From Halomonas urumqiensis (GTDB lineage Bacteria > Pseudomonadota > Gammaproteobacteria > Pseudomonadales > Halomonadaceae), in NCBI RefSeq assembly GCF_003028575.1, contig NZ_PYUD01000001.1:186001-250000 (forward strand): DNA of 64,000 nucleotides, given 5' to 3'. The translations under genes were made by a program, and so were the position numbers. Below the pieces are notes generated by a model, which was not told the origin of the DNA, ran no database searches, and saw nothing but the letters and a program-made list of their open reading frames with translations. This document shows positions 55,004-63,432 of this stretch, piece after piece. Position 1 is the first letter of the stretch, and every line of letters starts with the position of its first letter.

Positions 55004-55035
55004 GCGGTCCGAGGAAGCTGTCAAACCGCAAGGAG
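55004..55035 (+). promoter_or_regulatory. candidate S6:S18 autoregulatory leader element before rpsF
   Basis: GCGGT (55004-55008) can pair with ACCGC (55025-55029), enclosing a 16-nt loop that begins with CCG. The rpsF ribosome site AAGGAG (55030-55035) follows at once. A stem with a conserved CCG next to the rpsF start is the hallmark of the S6:S18 leader motif, by which the S6-S18 pair represses its own operon. The short stem makes this a candidate only. Confidence 0.4.
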
Positions 55036-55040
55036 ATCCC

Positions 55041-55409
55041 ATGCGTCATTACGAAATCGTTTTCATGGTCCATCCGGACCAGAGCGAGCAGGTTCCCGCC
55101 ATGGTCGAGCGCTACACCAGCCTCGTCACCGAGAACGGTGGAACCGTGCATCGTCTGGAGGATTGGGGCCGTCGTCACCTGGCCTACCCGATCAACAAGA
55201 TCCACAAGGCTCACTACGTGCTGATGAACGTCGAGTGCAAGGGCGAGACTCTCGAGGAAATCGAGAACATCTTCCGCTTCAACGACGCTATCATTCGCAG
55301 CCTGGTGGTGCGCAGCAAGGAAGCCGTCACCGAGGCGTCGCCGATGATGAAGCCGACGGAAGAAAAGCGCGCTCGTCGTGAAGAGAAGCCGCGCGCCGAA
55401 TCTGCCTGA
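55041..55409 (+). CDS. rpsF: 30S ribosomal protein S6
   Basis: S6 is a primary component of the 30S platform and binds 16S rRNA as a pair with S18. The 122-aa product has the family start [18 protein letters not shown] and the conserved [21 protein letters not shown]. The C-terminal tail is charged ([13 protein letters not shown]). ATG 55041 follows AAGGAG; the open frame upstream lies in the leader. It is the first gene of rpsF-rpsR-membrane protein-rplI. Confidence 0.97.
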   Translation: MRHYEIVFMVHPDQSEQVPAMVERYTSLVTENGGTVHRLEDWGRRHLAYPINKIHKAHYVLMNVECKGETLEEIENIFRFNDAIIRSLVVRSKEAVTEASPMMKPTEEKRARREEKPRAESA

Positions 55410-55442
55410 GCCCACCCATCGCACGTTTGAAGGAGTCTTCAC

Positions 55443-55670
55443 ATGGCACGTTTTTTCCGTCGCCGCAAGTTCTGCCGTTTTACCGCTGAAGGCGTGAAGC
55501 AGATCGACTACAAGGATCTGGACACGCTCAAGGCCTATATCACCGAGACCGGCAAGATCGTTCCCAGCCGTATCACCGGGACCAAGGCCCGTTACCAGCG
55601 TCAGCTGGCCACCGCTGTCAAGCGTGCCCGCTACCTGGCGCTGCTGCCCTACACCGATAGCCACCAGTAA
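55443..55670 (+). CDS. rpsR: 30S ribosomal protein S18
   Basis: S18 is a small basic 30S protein (75 aa) that pairs with S6. The sequence [17 protein letters not shown] and the C-terminal [16 protein letters not shown] are characteristic. It has a GAAGGAG ribosome site and lies 33 bp after rpsF. The single CxxC-type zinc motif of some S18 proteins is absent. Confidence 0.97.
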   Translation: MARFFRRRKFCRFTAEGVKQIDYKDLDTLKAYITETGKIVPSRITGTKARYQRQLATAVKRARYLALLPYTDSHQ

Positions 55671-55682
55671 GTTGCTGGCGTG

Positions 55683-56534
55683 ATGTTGCCGATTGCCCGC
55701 TTCGTGATGCGCGGCACGCCCCATGCCGCTGGCGGGGCGGCCCTGGCTACGCTGGTTCCCTGGCTGTTCTGGCTGGGGGCGGGCATTGCCGCCCTGGTCA
55801 CCTTGCGTCGCGGGCTCTCTTCCGCGTTGCCGGTGATCGTTGCGGCGGCGGTGCCTTCCGGCTGGTGGTGGGCGCAGGGTGATGTAATCCCGCTGGCATG
55901 TCTTTTGCTGGTCACCCTGATGGCGGTGGTGCTGCGCTCACGGCTGCGCTGGAGCGAGGCTCTGATCATCGGCGCCCTGGCCGGGGCGGTGATGATCCAG
56001 ATCGGCATCTTCCTGCCCCCGGGTGGGGCGGGGCCGATGCTCGAGCAGCTTCGCCAGAGCGCGCCCGAGGTCGACCGCATGCTCACCGAGTTCGCCAACC
56101 AGGGGCTCGATACCGAGCAACTGGCGGCGATGGTGATTGGCGGAGTGACCGGACTGGTCGTGCTGGTGGCGGCCGTGACGTGCCTGGCTCTGGCGCGTGG
56201 CTGGCAAGCGGGGCTTTACAACCCCGGCGGTTTTCGCGAGGAGTTCCATGCGCTGCGCATGGCCCCGCGTGAGCTTGCCGTGCTGGTCGTGCTCGGGGGC
56301 GCTGGCATGCTGCTGGGTATTGTGGCACTCGGCATGCTGATGTGGGTGCCGCTGATGGTCGCCGGCATTGCGCTGGTACATGGTGTTATCGGATTGAAGG
56401 GGATGAACGGGCTGTGGTTGGTGGCTTTCTATGTCTTATTGATCACCACCTGGCCCATGATTCTGATTGTGCTGCTGCTGGCCTTGATCGACGTATTCGC
56501 GGATTTCCGCGGGCGTCTGGCTAGCCGCAACTGA
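55683..56534 (+). CDS. polytopic membrane protein between rpsR and rplI (DUF2232/YybS-like)
   Basis: This is a 283-aa inner-membrane protein with about seven or eight helices and a short loop between helices. I start at ATG 55683; a GTG lies directly before it. It sits between rpsR (12 bp gap) and rplI (15 bp gap), a position occupied by a conserved membrane protein in pseudomonads and relatives, sometimes annotated DUF2232/YybS. No catalytic motif is visible. Co-translation with ribosomal genes suggests a housekeeping membrane role, but this is unproven. Confidence 0.82.
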   Translation: MLPIARFVMRGTPHAAGGAALATLVPWLFWLGAGIAALVTLRRGLSSALPVIVAAAVPSGWWWAQGDVIPLACLLLVTLMAVVLRSRLRWSEALIIGALAGAVMIQIGIFLPPGGAGPMLEQLRQSAPEVDRMLTEFANQGLDTEQLAAMVIGGVTGLVVLVAAVTCLALARGWQAGLYNPGGFREEFHALRMAPRELAVLVVLGGAGMLLGIVALGMLMWVPLMVAGIALVHGVIGLKGMNGLWLVAFYVLLITTWPMILIVLLLALIDVFADFRGRLASRN

Positions 56535-56549
56535 CAAGAGGTTTACGAG

Positions 56550-56996
56550 ATGGAAGTCATTCTGCTCGACAATATTGGCAAGCTGGGCGGTCTGGGTGAC
56601 CAGGTCACCGTCAAACCCGGCTATGGCCGTAACTACCTGGTGCCCTACGGCCTCGCCGTGCCGGCCACCAAGGACAACATCGCCGCGTTCGAATCCCAGC
56701 GCGCCGAGCTCGAAGCCCAGGCAGCCGACCGCAAGGCCGAGGCCGAGGCGCGTGCCGCTCAGCTTTCCGAGATCGAACTGTCGCTGGTCTCCAAGGCTGG
56801 TGACGAAGGCAAGCTGTTCGGCTCGATCGGCCCGCGTGACCTGGCCGAAGCGATCGCCTCTGCCGGTATCGATATCGCCAAGAGCGAAGTGCGCATGCCG
56901 GAAGGTCCGATTCGCCACACCGGCGAATACGACATCCAGCTGCATCTGCACGCGGAAGTCGACACCACCGTGCGCGTGGTGGTGGTGGCCGAGTAA
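56550..56996 (+). CDS. rplI: 50S ribosomal protein L9
   Basis: L9 is a two-domain 50S protein that binds 23S rRNA near the L1 stalk and helps keep the reading frame. The 148-aa product has the standard start [19 protein letters not shown] and [17 protein letters not shown] long central helix follows, and the C-terminal domain contains [11 protein letters not shown]. It is the last gene of the operon and is followed by a terminator hairpin. Confidence 0.97.
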   Translation: MEVILLDNIGKLGGLGDQVTVKPGYGRNYLVPYGLAVPATKDNIAAFESQRAELEAQAADRKAEAEARAAQLSEIELSLVSKAGDEGKLFGSIGPRDLAEAIASAGIDIAKSEVRMPEGPIRHTGEYDIQLHLHAEVDTTVRVVVVAE

Positions 56997-57048
56997 GGTC
57001 GTCTCATCTGCGCCGTATTGGCCTGCCAGGGTCGATGCAGCGGACAAG

Positions 57049-57077
57049 GGGGCGTGGGGATTGGATTCCCACGCCCC
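57049..57077 (+). terminator. terminator of rpsF-rplI operon
   Basis: A 10-bp GC-rich stem (GGGGCGTGGG with its complement, extended by two inner pairs) and a TTGGA loop are followed by TTTCCTTTG, about 52 bp after rplI. Confidence 0.7.
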
Positions 57078-57254
57078 TTTCCTTTGTGTGACGATGGCGT
57101 AACGTTGGTGAGAGGAGGCGGCACTGGTGGGGATTTTTCTGGTGGGGGTTACGTCGATGGAATCTACGTGGGCAGGAGCCGAGCTGGTCGGTAGGGGCAG
57201 AGGCTCGGCCTGGGGTAGAATGTTTGCCCAGTTTCGCCCAGGGTTCGCCGCGCC

Positions 57255-58643
57255 ATGAACGAAATGATCGAGCACGACAAGGAAACCGCTGCCCTCAAGG
57301 TGCCCCCGCACTCACTCGAGGCGGAGCAGTCGGTGCTGGGTGGCCTGATGCTCGACAACCAGGCCTGGGACAACGTCGCCGATCGCCTGGTCGCCGACGA
57401 CTTCTATCGCTATGAGCATCGCCTGATCTTCAACGTGATGGCCGCCATCGCCGAAGGCGGGCGGCCGATGGACGTGGTCACCCTCTCCGAGGCCCTGGAA
57501 GGCCGTGACCAGCTCGATACCGTGGGTGGACTTGCCTATCTGGCCGAGCTTGCGCGCAATACGCCTTCGGCCAGCAACATTCGCGCCTACGCCGATATCG
57601 TTCGCGAGCGCGCCACCCTGCGCAAGTTGATTCGGGCTTCAAGCCAGATCGCCGACGGTGCCTTCAGCCCCCAGGGTCGCCCGGCTGATGAGCTGGTCGA
57701 GGAAGCCGAGCGTCTGGTCTTCCAGATCAGCGAGGAACGACCCAAATCGGGTGGGCCGATCGGCATGAGCGAGTTGCTCTCCAAGGCCGTTGACCGCATC
57801 GACGAGCTTTTCAACATGCAGGGCGAGATGTCCGGTCTGTCCACTGGTTTCAGTGATCTGGATGACATGACCTCGGGCCTGCAGCCCTCCGATCTGGTGA
57901 TCATCGCCGGGCGCCCCTCGATGGGCAAGACCACCTTCGCCATGAACCTTGTCGAGCATGCGGTGATCGCCAGTGACAAGCCGGTGATGGTGTTCTCCAT
58001 GGAGATGCCCGCCGAATCGTTGATGCTGCGCATGTTGTCATCACTTGGACGTATCGACCAGACGCGGGTGCGAACCGGCCAGCTCGAGGACGAGGATTGG
58101 CCGCGCCTGACCTCGGCGGTCAACCTGCTCAAGGACAAGCAGTTGTTCATCGATGACACGGCAGCCCTTTCGCCCAATGAGATGCGCTCTCGTATTCGGC
58201 GCCTGGTGCGTGAGCACGGCAACATGGGGCTGATCATGATCGACTACCTTCAGTTGATGCAGATCCCGGGGTTTTCCGAGAACCGTACCGGCGAGATTTC
58301 CGAGATATCACGCTCGCTCAAGGGCATGGCCAAGGAGTTTGGGTGTCCGGTGGTGGCACTCTCCCAGCTCAACCGCTCGCTGGAGCAGCGCCCGAACAAG
58401 CGTCCGGTGATGTCGGACCTGCGCGAATCCGGTGCCATCGAGCAGGATGCCGATGTCATTGCCTTCGTCTACCGGGATGAGGTCTACAATCCAGATAACC
58501 CCGACAACCAAGGCCTCGCCGAGCTGATCATCGGCAAGCAGCGTAACGGCCCCATTGGCACGGTACATATGGCGTTCATCGGCAAGTACACGCGATTCGA
58601 GGATCTGGCACCGGATAGTTACCGCGATACGTTTGGCGAGTAG
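57255..58643 (+). CDS. dnaB: replicative DNA helicase DnaB
   Basis: DnaB is the hexameric helicase that unwinds DNA at the replication fork. The 462-aa protein has an N-terminal DnaG-interaction domain (LEAEQSVLGGLMLDN), a linker, and a RecA-type C-terminal domain with Walker A GRPSMGKTT (about residue 220). Further motifs are FSMEMP, LIMIDYLQLM and QLNRSLEQRPNKRP. The start is ATG 57255 (a second ATG is three codons later). A TAGAAT box at 57216-57221 may be its -10. No intein is present. It follows rplI, as in many gammaproteobacteria. Confidence 0.96.
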   Translation: MNEMIEHDKETAALKVPPHSLEAEQSVLGGLMLDNQAWDNVADRLVADDFYRYEHRLIFNVMAAIAEGGRPMDVVTLSEALEGRDQLDTVGGLAYLAELARNTPSASNIRAYADIVRERATLRKLIRASSQIADGAFSPQGRPADELVEEAERLVFQISEERPKSGGPIGMSELLSKAVDRIDELFNMQGEMSGLSTGFSDLDDMTSGLQPSDLVIIAGRPSMGKTTFAMNLVEHAVIASDKPVMVFSMEMPAESLMLRMLSSLGRIDQTRVRTGQLEDEDWPRLTSAVNLLKDKQLFIDDTAALSPNEMRSRIRRLVREHGNMGLIMIDYLQLMQIPGFSENRTGEISEISRSLKGMAKEFGCPVVALSQLNRSLEQRPNKRPVMSDLRESGAIEQDADVIAFVYRDEVYNPDNPDNQGLAELIIGKQRNGPIGTVHMAFIGKYTRFEDLAPDSYRDTFGE

Positions 58644-58662
58644 CGAAGGCAAGACACTGCGC

Positions 58663-58690
58663 TTGAGCCACTCGCACAGGCCCGTATAAT
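58663..58690 (+). promoter_or_regulatory. promoter upstream of the 97-aa protein gene
   Basis: TTGAGC (58663-58668) and a perfect TATAAT (58685-58690) are 16 bp apart, 45 bp before the start codon. Confidence 0.75.
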
Positions 58691-58734
58691 GCCGACCCTT
58701 CGAGAGCGGCCCGATACAACAGGAAGGAGGCAGC

Positions 58735-59028
58735 ATGGCAGGCGGATTCCGACGCGGCAATCGACAGCGAACTCCCAAGCTTCAGGCTCGAGGTGAGCTC
58801 CAGTCGATGGAGCGGGAAGGGCCCTTCAAGGAGTGGCTCGGCATGCCCGACCTCTACCGTTACCAGTTGGTAGTGGAGGGCGAACACTACAGTTACCAGA
58901 CCGAGGATGCCGAGCTGCCGGTACAGGTGGGTGACCAGGTGGTGTTTCGTTACAAGGAGACCAAGGCTGGCAAATGGATCGATCGCAACTCGCTTGGCAA
59001 GGCCATCGATCCCTCGACCTATCAATGA
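58735..59028 (+). CDS. small conserved hypothetical protein (97 aa)
   Basis: This is a soluble 97-aa protein with a basic, disordered-looking start (MAGGFRRGNRQRTPK) and a beta-rich rest (YRYQLVVEGEHYSYQTEDAELPVQVGDQVVFRYKET), which may form a small barrel. ATG 58735 has a very strong AGGAAGGAGG site and a perfect -10 box upstream, so it is probably well expressed. No named family was recognised. It lies alone between dnaB and a DUF6482-type gene. Confidence 0.8.
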   Translation: MAGGFRRGNRQRTPKLQARGELQSMEREGPFKEWLGMPDLYRYQLVVEGEHYSYQTEDAELPVQVGDQVVFRYKETKAGKWIDRNSLGKAIDPSTYQ

Positions 59029-59172
59029 TCGGCTGATGCTCGTTCACTCCCACACCTGGAACCCCCTGCATCAGCCGTGGTCACAAACGTGAAGCAGTAG
59101 GGTAACTCAGTTGTCATTGGGCAGGTCCACGCTGTGCCCAATGGTCATCTGAACATATGAAGGGAGGGAACC

Positions 59173-59475
59173 ATGGAATTCAAGGACATCAAGGCGTTTG
59201 TCGAACATCACGACAATTTCGAGATCCGAGTGATCAGCCATGCCGGCAGTCATTTTTACCAGGTCGAACTGGAAGACATCGAAGGGGCACGGCATATGCT
59301 CACCCAGCGTGGCAAACCGGTGTTGTTCCGGTCTCTGGACGATGTCTACCTGGAGCTGAAACGTGCCGGGGTTCACCGTGCCTACCTGGTTCAGCAGGTG
59401 CCACACGACGAAGTGATCGGGCGTGATGCCCACTATCAGGACCCGTTGACCTCACGCATGCCGCTAGTCTTTTAG
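59173..59475 (+). CDS. DUF6482-like small cytoplasmic protein (100 aa)
   Basis: This 100-aa protein has strands and helices typical of the DUF6482 family found in Halomonas and Pseudomonas. Readable phrases are FEIRVISHAGSHFYQVEL, FRSLDDVYLELKRAGV, RAYLVQQVPHDEVIG. ATG 59173 follows GGGAGG. Function is unknown. It is a single gene, convergent with the DUF393 gene. The 53 bp between them holds short ACCACCC repeats. Confidence 0.75.
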   Translation: MEFKDIKAFVEHHDNFEIRVISHAGSHFYQVELEDIEGARHMLTQRGKPVLFRSLDDVYLELKRAGVHRAYLVQQVPHDEVIGRDAHYQDPLTSRMPLVF

Positions 59476-59528
59476 CACCGCTCACTATCACCACCCACCA
59501 CCCACCATTCAAGCACTCAAGCGCTTCA

Positions 59529-59924
59529 TCAACTTCGCCGCCGATTTTCCCACCAGCGCCCCAGGCGCACCCGGCGGCGAGCGAACCAGCGGTATCCTGC
59601 ATTCATCATCCCGTGAAGCCCCGGCAGGCTGCTGAGCCATACCAGCCGGCGATAACCCAGTACCGCATACAGCGCCCGGCTGGCGTCCATGCCGATGAAC
59701 CAGCGTCCCTCATCGTCGCGCACGTGCAGTTTGCCCATCATGGCCTCGAAGGTGGTTCCCAGCCGTTGGGCATCGAAGCCGTGTGCGTGGATATCCACCA
59801 GCACGACACGTTCATGGTTTGGGTGGCGGGAAAGCCAGGCGACTTCCTTCTGGCAGAAGGGACAGTGACCATCGTGGTAGAGAGTGATCGGAGCCTGGGC
59901 GTCCATGGCGGTGTGGCGACTCAT
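59529..59924 (-). CDS. thiol-disulfide oxidoreductase-like DCC (DUF393) protein
   Basis: This 131-aa thioredoxin-fold protein of the DCC family has the signature YHDGHCPFCQKEV, whose CxxC pair could do redox chemistry. Further family features are RWFIGMDASRALYAVLGYRR and an Arg-rich C-terminus. The start overlaps the photolyase stop by 4 bp (ATGA), so it is co-translated with it. DUF393 genes next to photolyase genes are known in gammaproteobacteria; the functional link is not established. Confidence 0.88.
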   Translation of the reverse strand: MSRHTAMDAQAPITLYHDGHCPFCQKEVAWLSRHPNHERVVLVDIHAHGFDAQRLGTTFEAMMGKLHVRDDEGRWFIGMDASRALYAVLGYRRLVWLSSLPGLHGMMNAGYRWFARRRVRLGRWWENRRRS

Positions 59925-61519
59925 TCGTGGCTCTCCTTGGCGGCCTGATAGCCGGCTCTATGCGCATGGTGCTGTCCACCGCGGCCATAGGCGGGGGCAA
60001 AATCGAGGGAAGCCAGAAACGCTTCGGCCTGCTGGTGCATGGCGTTACGCTTTTCATCGCTCATGCGTGACAGCGAGCCGTAGATCAACTTCATGCGTGG
60101 GTTGGTGGACAGCGTATCGGCATGGCGTTCAAGGAAATGCCAGTAGAGGCTGTTGAGTGGGCAGGCGCGAGTACCGGTGACCTGCTTGGGGTCATAGCGG
60201 CAGTGTCGGCAGTGGTCCGACATGCGGTCGATGTACTTGCCGGAGGCGCAGTAGGGCTTGGAGCCCATCAAACCGCCATCGGCATGCAGCACCATCCCCA
60301 GGGTGTTAGGCAACTCCACCCATTCGCTGGCATCGGCATAGACCGCCAGGTACCAGTCGCAGAGGGCTTCCGGCGCCACGCCGCACAGCAGCGCGAAGTT
60401 GCCGGTGACCATCAGGCGCTGGATATGGTGCGCGTAGGCATTGTCGCGGGTCATCTCGATGGCGCGCTTGAGGCAGCGCAGCTCGGTGTCGCCGCTCCAG
60501 TAGCAGCTGGGCAGACCACGCCCGGCATTCAATCGATTGCCGCGCTTGTAATCGGGCATGCGTGTCCAGTAGAGCCCTCGAACGTACTCGCGCCAACCAA
60601 GGATCTGGCGTATGAAACCCTCGACGCTGTTGAGTGGCGCCGCGCCATTCTGCCAGGCCTCCTCGGCCGCTTCGCAGACCTCGTGGGGCGACAATAGCCC
60701 GATGTTCAGCGCCGCCGAGAGGCGTGAGTGGTAGAGCCATGGCTCGGCATCGCTGATGGCGTCCTGGAAACGCCCGAAGTCAGGGAGCGAATGCTCGATG
60801 AAATGCCCAAGGTCGACCAGTGCCTGGCGTCGGGTCACTGGCCAGTTGAAGCCATCTAGGGTGCCGAAATGGTCGCCGAACTGCTCGGCAACCAACCTCA
60901 GGACATCGTCGGTGATGGCATCACGCCGATGGCTGGGGGGCGCCGGGAACACGGCGTCTTTCGCCAGGGGCTCTCGATTGTCATGATCGTAGTTCCACTT
61001 CCCTCCGGCCGGGTGGTTGCCCTCCATCAGCAGGCCGGTGCGCTTGCGCTGCTCACGATAGAAGTATTCGAGCCGTAGCTGCTTCTTGCCCTGCGCCCAG
61101 GCGGCGAAATCGGCTGGCGTGGTGAAGAAGCGATCATCCTCGATCATTCGCCAGGGGAGCGGGGCGTTGGCGCGCGCCTGAATCTCCTCCAACAGCCGCC
61201 ACTCTCCCGGCCGTACCACGCGAATCTCGTCGCAATCATAGAGCCCGGCCAGCCGCTCGGCCTCGTCGAGCAGGTCGTGGGTGTTGTCGGCGTCGTCCAG
61301 CGCGCTGTAGTGCACCTTGACCCCACGCTTGCGAAGCGACTCGGCGAAATGGCGCATGGCCGAGAGAAACAGCGCGATCTTCTGGGGGTGATGAGCGACG
61401 TAGGTCCCCTCGGCTGCAACCTCGCACAGCGCCACCACGCCGCCGTCGGGCAGGCCGACGAGGCTCGGCAGGTCGAGGCTCAGCTGGTCGCCAAGCACCA
61501 GCGTCAGGGGGCGCATCAT
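59921..61519 (-). CDS. iron-sulfur bacterial cryptochrome/photolyase (FeS-BCP, (6-4) photolyase-like)
   Basis: This 532-aa flavoprotein uses light to repair UV-damaged DNA, most likely (6-4) photoproducts. The family start LTLVLGDQLSLDLPSL and the phrase GKKQLRLEYFYREQRKR are typical of FeS-BCP proteins. The C-terminal part supplies the 4Fe-4S Cys ligands: LLCGVAPEAL, then CRHCRYDP and TRACPLNSLYW. ATG 61519 has GAGG 7 nt upstream; the second ATG directly follows. It heads an operon with the DUF393 gene and is preceded by a possible LitR/CarH-type operator. Its lumazine and FAD cofactors are assumed from the family. Confidence 0.92.
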   Translation of the reverse strand: MMRPLTLVLGDQLSLDLPSLVGLPDGGVVALCEVAAEGTYVAHHPQKIALFLSAMRHFAESLRKRGVKVHYSALDDADNTHDLLDEAERLAGLYDCDEIRVVRPGEWRLLEEIQARANAPLPWRMIEDDRFFTTPADFAAWAQGKKQLRLEYFYREQRKRTGLLMEGNHPAGGKWNYDHDNREPLAKDAVFPAPPSHRRDAITDDVLRLVAEQFGDHFGTLDGFNWPVTRRQALVDLGHFIEHSLPDFGRFQDAISDAEPWLYHSRLSAALNIGLLSPHEVCEAAEEAWQNGAAPLNSVEGFIRQILGWREYVRGLYWTRMPDYKRGNRLNAGRGLPSCYWSGDTELRCLKRAIEMTRDNAYAHHIQRLMVTGNFALLCGVAPEALCDWYLAVYADASEWVELPNTLGMVLHADGGLMGSKPYCASGKYIDRMSDHCRHCRYDPKQVTGTRACPLNSLYWHFLERHADTLSTNPRMKLIYGSLSRMSDEKRNAMHQQAEAFLASLDFAPAYGRGGQHHAHRAGYQAAKESHE

Positions 61520-61534
61520 GCATGTACCTCAAGC

Positions 61535-61558
61535 TGTACAAATTCACCCAATAGTACA
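61535..61558 (-). promoter_or_regulatory. candidate LitR/CarH-type operator at the photolyase promoter
   Basis: On the minus strand TGTACT and TGTACA are 12 bp apart, 16 bp upstream of the photolyase ATG. From memory, light-responsive MerR-family LitR proteins of pseudomonads bind a T(G/A)TACA-N12-TGTA(C/T)A pattern; this site would match with one mismatch. It overlaps a TTGTAC -35-like element, as a repressor site should. Confidence 0.5.
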
Positions 61559-61657
61559 ACTTCATTCCTGCTGTCGTCTCGAGCCCTGATAGACTGTGCT
61601 CATGTATTCGGCATGTTTGCCCTCACCCGTATCGAACGCACAGCAGGAGTCTTGTTC

Positions 61658-62731
61658 ATGACATCAGCCAATCTGGAGCAGGATCAGCCCGGGAGCGGGC
61701 GCCTGGCCCATGCCCCGACCGACCATCCGGCGGTGCCGCGCAAGAAGGTCGGGGTGCTGCTGGCCAATCTGGGTACCCCGGACGCCACTGACTATTGGTC
61801 GATGCGCCGCTACCTGAGCGAATTCCTCTCCGACCGGCGGGTGGTCGACTACGCGGCCTGGAAATGGCAGCCCCTGCTGCAGTTGATCATTCTCTCGCGC
61901 CGCCCCTTCAAGTCCGGCGAGGCCTACCGCAGCATCTGGAATACCGAGCAGAACGAGAGCCCGCTTTTGACCATCACTCGCGAGCAGACCCGCAAGGTGT
62001 CCGCGGGCCTGAAAGAACGGCTGGGTGATCAGGTGGTGGTGGATTTTTGCATGCGCTATGGCAACCCATCCACCGACAGCGTGCTCAGACGTATGCAGGC
62101 CGAGGGTTGCGAGCGCATCCTGTTCTTTCCGCTCTATCCACAGTACGCCTCACCGACCACGGCCACCGCCAATGATCAGGCGTTTCGCACGCTGATGAAG
62201 CTCAAGTGGCAGCCGGCCGTGCGGACGGTGCCTGCCTACTTCGAGCAGCCCGCCTACATCGAGGCACTGGCCAATTCGGTGCGCGAGGCCTATGCGGCGA
62301 CCGAATCACGTCCCGACGTCCTCGTGGCGTCCTATCACGGCGTGCCCAAGCGCTACTTGCTCGAGGGCGACCCCTACCACTGCCAGTGCCAGAAGACCAC
62401 GCGCCTGCTGAAGGAGCGCCTGGGCTGGAAGGACGACGAGATCGTCACCGCCTTCCAGTCCAAGTTCGGCCCCGAGGAGTGGGTGGGGCCGGCGACGGTG
62501 GAGCACGTGGCCGAGCTTGCCCGCCAGGGCAAGAAGCACATTGCGGTGGTGTCGCCGGCGTTTTCCTCCGATTGCGTGGAGACCCTCGAGGAAATCGAGC
62601 AGGAGATCCGCTCAAGCTTTATCGAGGCAGGCGGCGAGACCTTCACCTACATTCCCTGCCTCAACGCGCGCGATGACCATATCGCCGCGTTGCTCTCGGT
62701 GATCGAGAACGAGCTCGGCGGTTGGATTTAA
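61658..62731 (+). CDS. hemH: ferrochelatase
   Basis: HemH inserts Fe2+ into protoporphyrin IX, the last step of protoheme synthesis. The 357-aa product has VGVLLANLGTPDA at the N-terminus, the conserved CMRYGNPS and FPLYPQYASPTTAT motifs, the catalytic His in ASYHGVPKRYL, and VVSPAFSSDCVETLEEI at the C-terminus. The start is ATG 61658 with AGGAG 8 nt upstream; the open frame upstream runs through the divergent promoter region. It diverges from the photolyase operon, so light control of both is possible. Heme supply also serves the cbb3 oxidase. Confidence 0.95.
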   Translation: MTSANLEQDQPGSGRLAHAPTDHPAVPRKKVGVLLANLGTPDATDYWSMRRYLSEFLSDRRVVDYAAWKWQPLLQLIILSRRPFKSGEAYRSIWNTEQNESPLLTITREQTRKVSAGLKERLGDQVVVDFCMRYGNPSTDSVLRRMQAEGCERILFFPLYPQYASPTTATANDQAFRTLMKLKWQPAVRTVPAYFEQPAYIEALANSVREAYAATESRPDVLVASYHGVPKRYLLEGDPYHCQCQKTTRLLKERLGWKDDEIVTAFQSKFGPEEWVGPATVEHVAELARQGKKHIAVVSPAFSSDCVETLEEIEQEIRSSFIEAGGETFTYIPCLNARDDHIAALLSVIENELGGWI

Positions 62732-62764
62732 CCGCTGTATCTGCCGCGGCTGGGGAGGAAGCGC

Positions 62765-63154
62765 TCAGCCGTGGCCGCGGTCCGGGTGGGGCACCGGGCG
62801 CTCACCAATCTCCTCATCCCGCAGTTCCGGTGGCTTGCCGCCAGTGTGGTCCTCGTGGCGCAACTGCATGTGCAGGCCGGTCTTGGCCAGCAGGTGGGCA
62901 CTGACCGGTGCGGTAATGAACAAGAACAGGGCAATCAGCATCTCCTGGATATCGGGTTTTCCATCAATGACCCAGAAGTACAGCATCGAGGCGATCAGCA
63001 TGCAGCCGATGCCCAGGGTGGTGGCCTTTGTGGGGCCGTGCAGGCGCATGTAGAAGTCACGCAGGTGCGCCATCCCCAATGAGCCAATGAACACGAAGGT
63101 GCCGCCGGCCACCAGCAGAAAGGCGATCACCCCTTCGAGAATCACGTAGAGCAT
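62765..63154 (-). CDS. mrpG: Mrp-type Na+/H+ antiporter subunit G
   Basis: MrpG is a small membrane subunit of the multi-subunit Na+(Li+,K+)/H+ antiporter. The 129-aa protein has three helices and the family motif SLGMAHLRDFYMRLHGPTKATTLG. A hydrophilic tail rich in His, Asp and Glu follows. ATG 63154 is preceded by AGGAGG; the longer frame overlapping mrpF is rejected. It is the last gene of the operon (8 bp after mrpF) and is convergent with hemH. Confidence 0.93.
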   Translation of the reverse strand: MLYVILEGVIAFLLVAGGTFVFIGSLGMAHLRDFYMRLHGPTKATTLGIGCMLIASMLYFWVIDGKPDIQEMLIALFLFITAPVSAHLLAKTGLHMQLRHEDHTGGKPPELRDEEIGERPVPHPDRGHG

Positions 63155-63162
63155 GAGACCTC

Positions 63163-63432
63163 CTATTCGATGATGTCGCCGCGCAGCAGGTACTTGCAGA
63201 CCGCCACGGTGCTGATGAAACCGAGCATGGCGATCAACAGCGCCGCCTCGAAGTAGGTCTTGGTATTGAGCCATAGCCCCATCAGCACGATCAGCGCGAT
63301 CGAGTTGATGTACATGGTGTCCAGTGCCAGCAGCCGATCCGGCATGTCCGGACCCACCGCCAGGCGATAAACGTTGAGTAGCAGGGCTATCACCACCAGC
63401 GCGAGGGTGATCGAAAGGGCGATATCTAGCAT
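63163..63432 (-). CDS. mrpF: Mrp-type Na+/H+ antiporter subunit F
   Basis: MrpF is an 89-aa subunit with three transmembrane helices and the family phrase LAVGPDMPDRLLALDTMYINSIA, whose Asp residues are thought to take part in ion transport. The start overlaps the mrpE end by 7 bp. It follows the standard D-E-F-G order. Confidence 0.93.
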   Translation of the reverse strand: MLDIALSITLALVVIALLLNVYRLAVGPDMPDRLLALDTMYINSIALIVLMGLWLNTKTYFEAALLIAMLGFISTVAVCKYLLRGDIIE

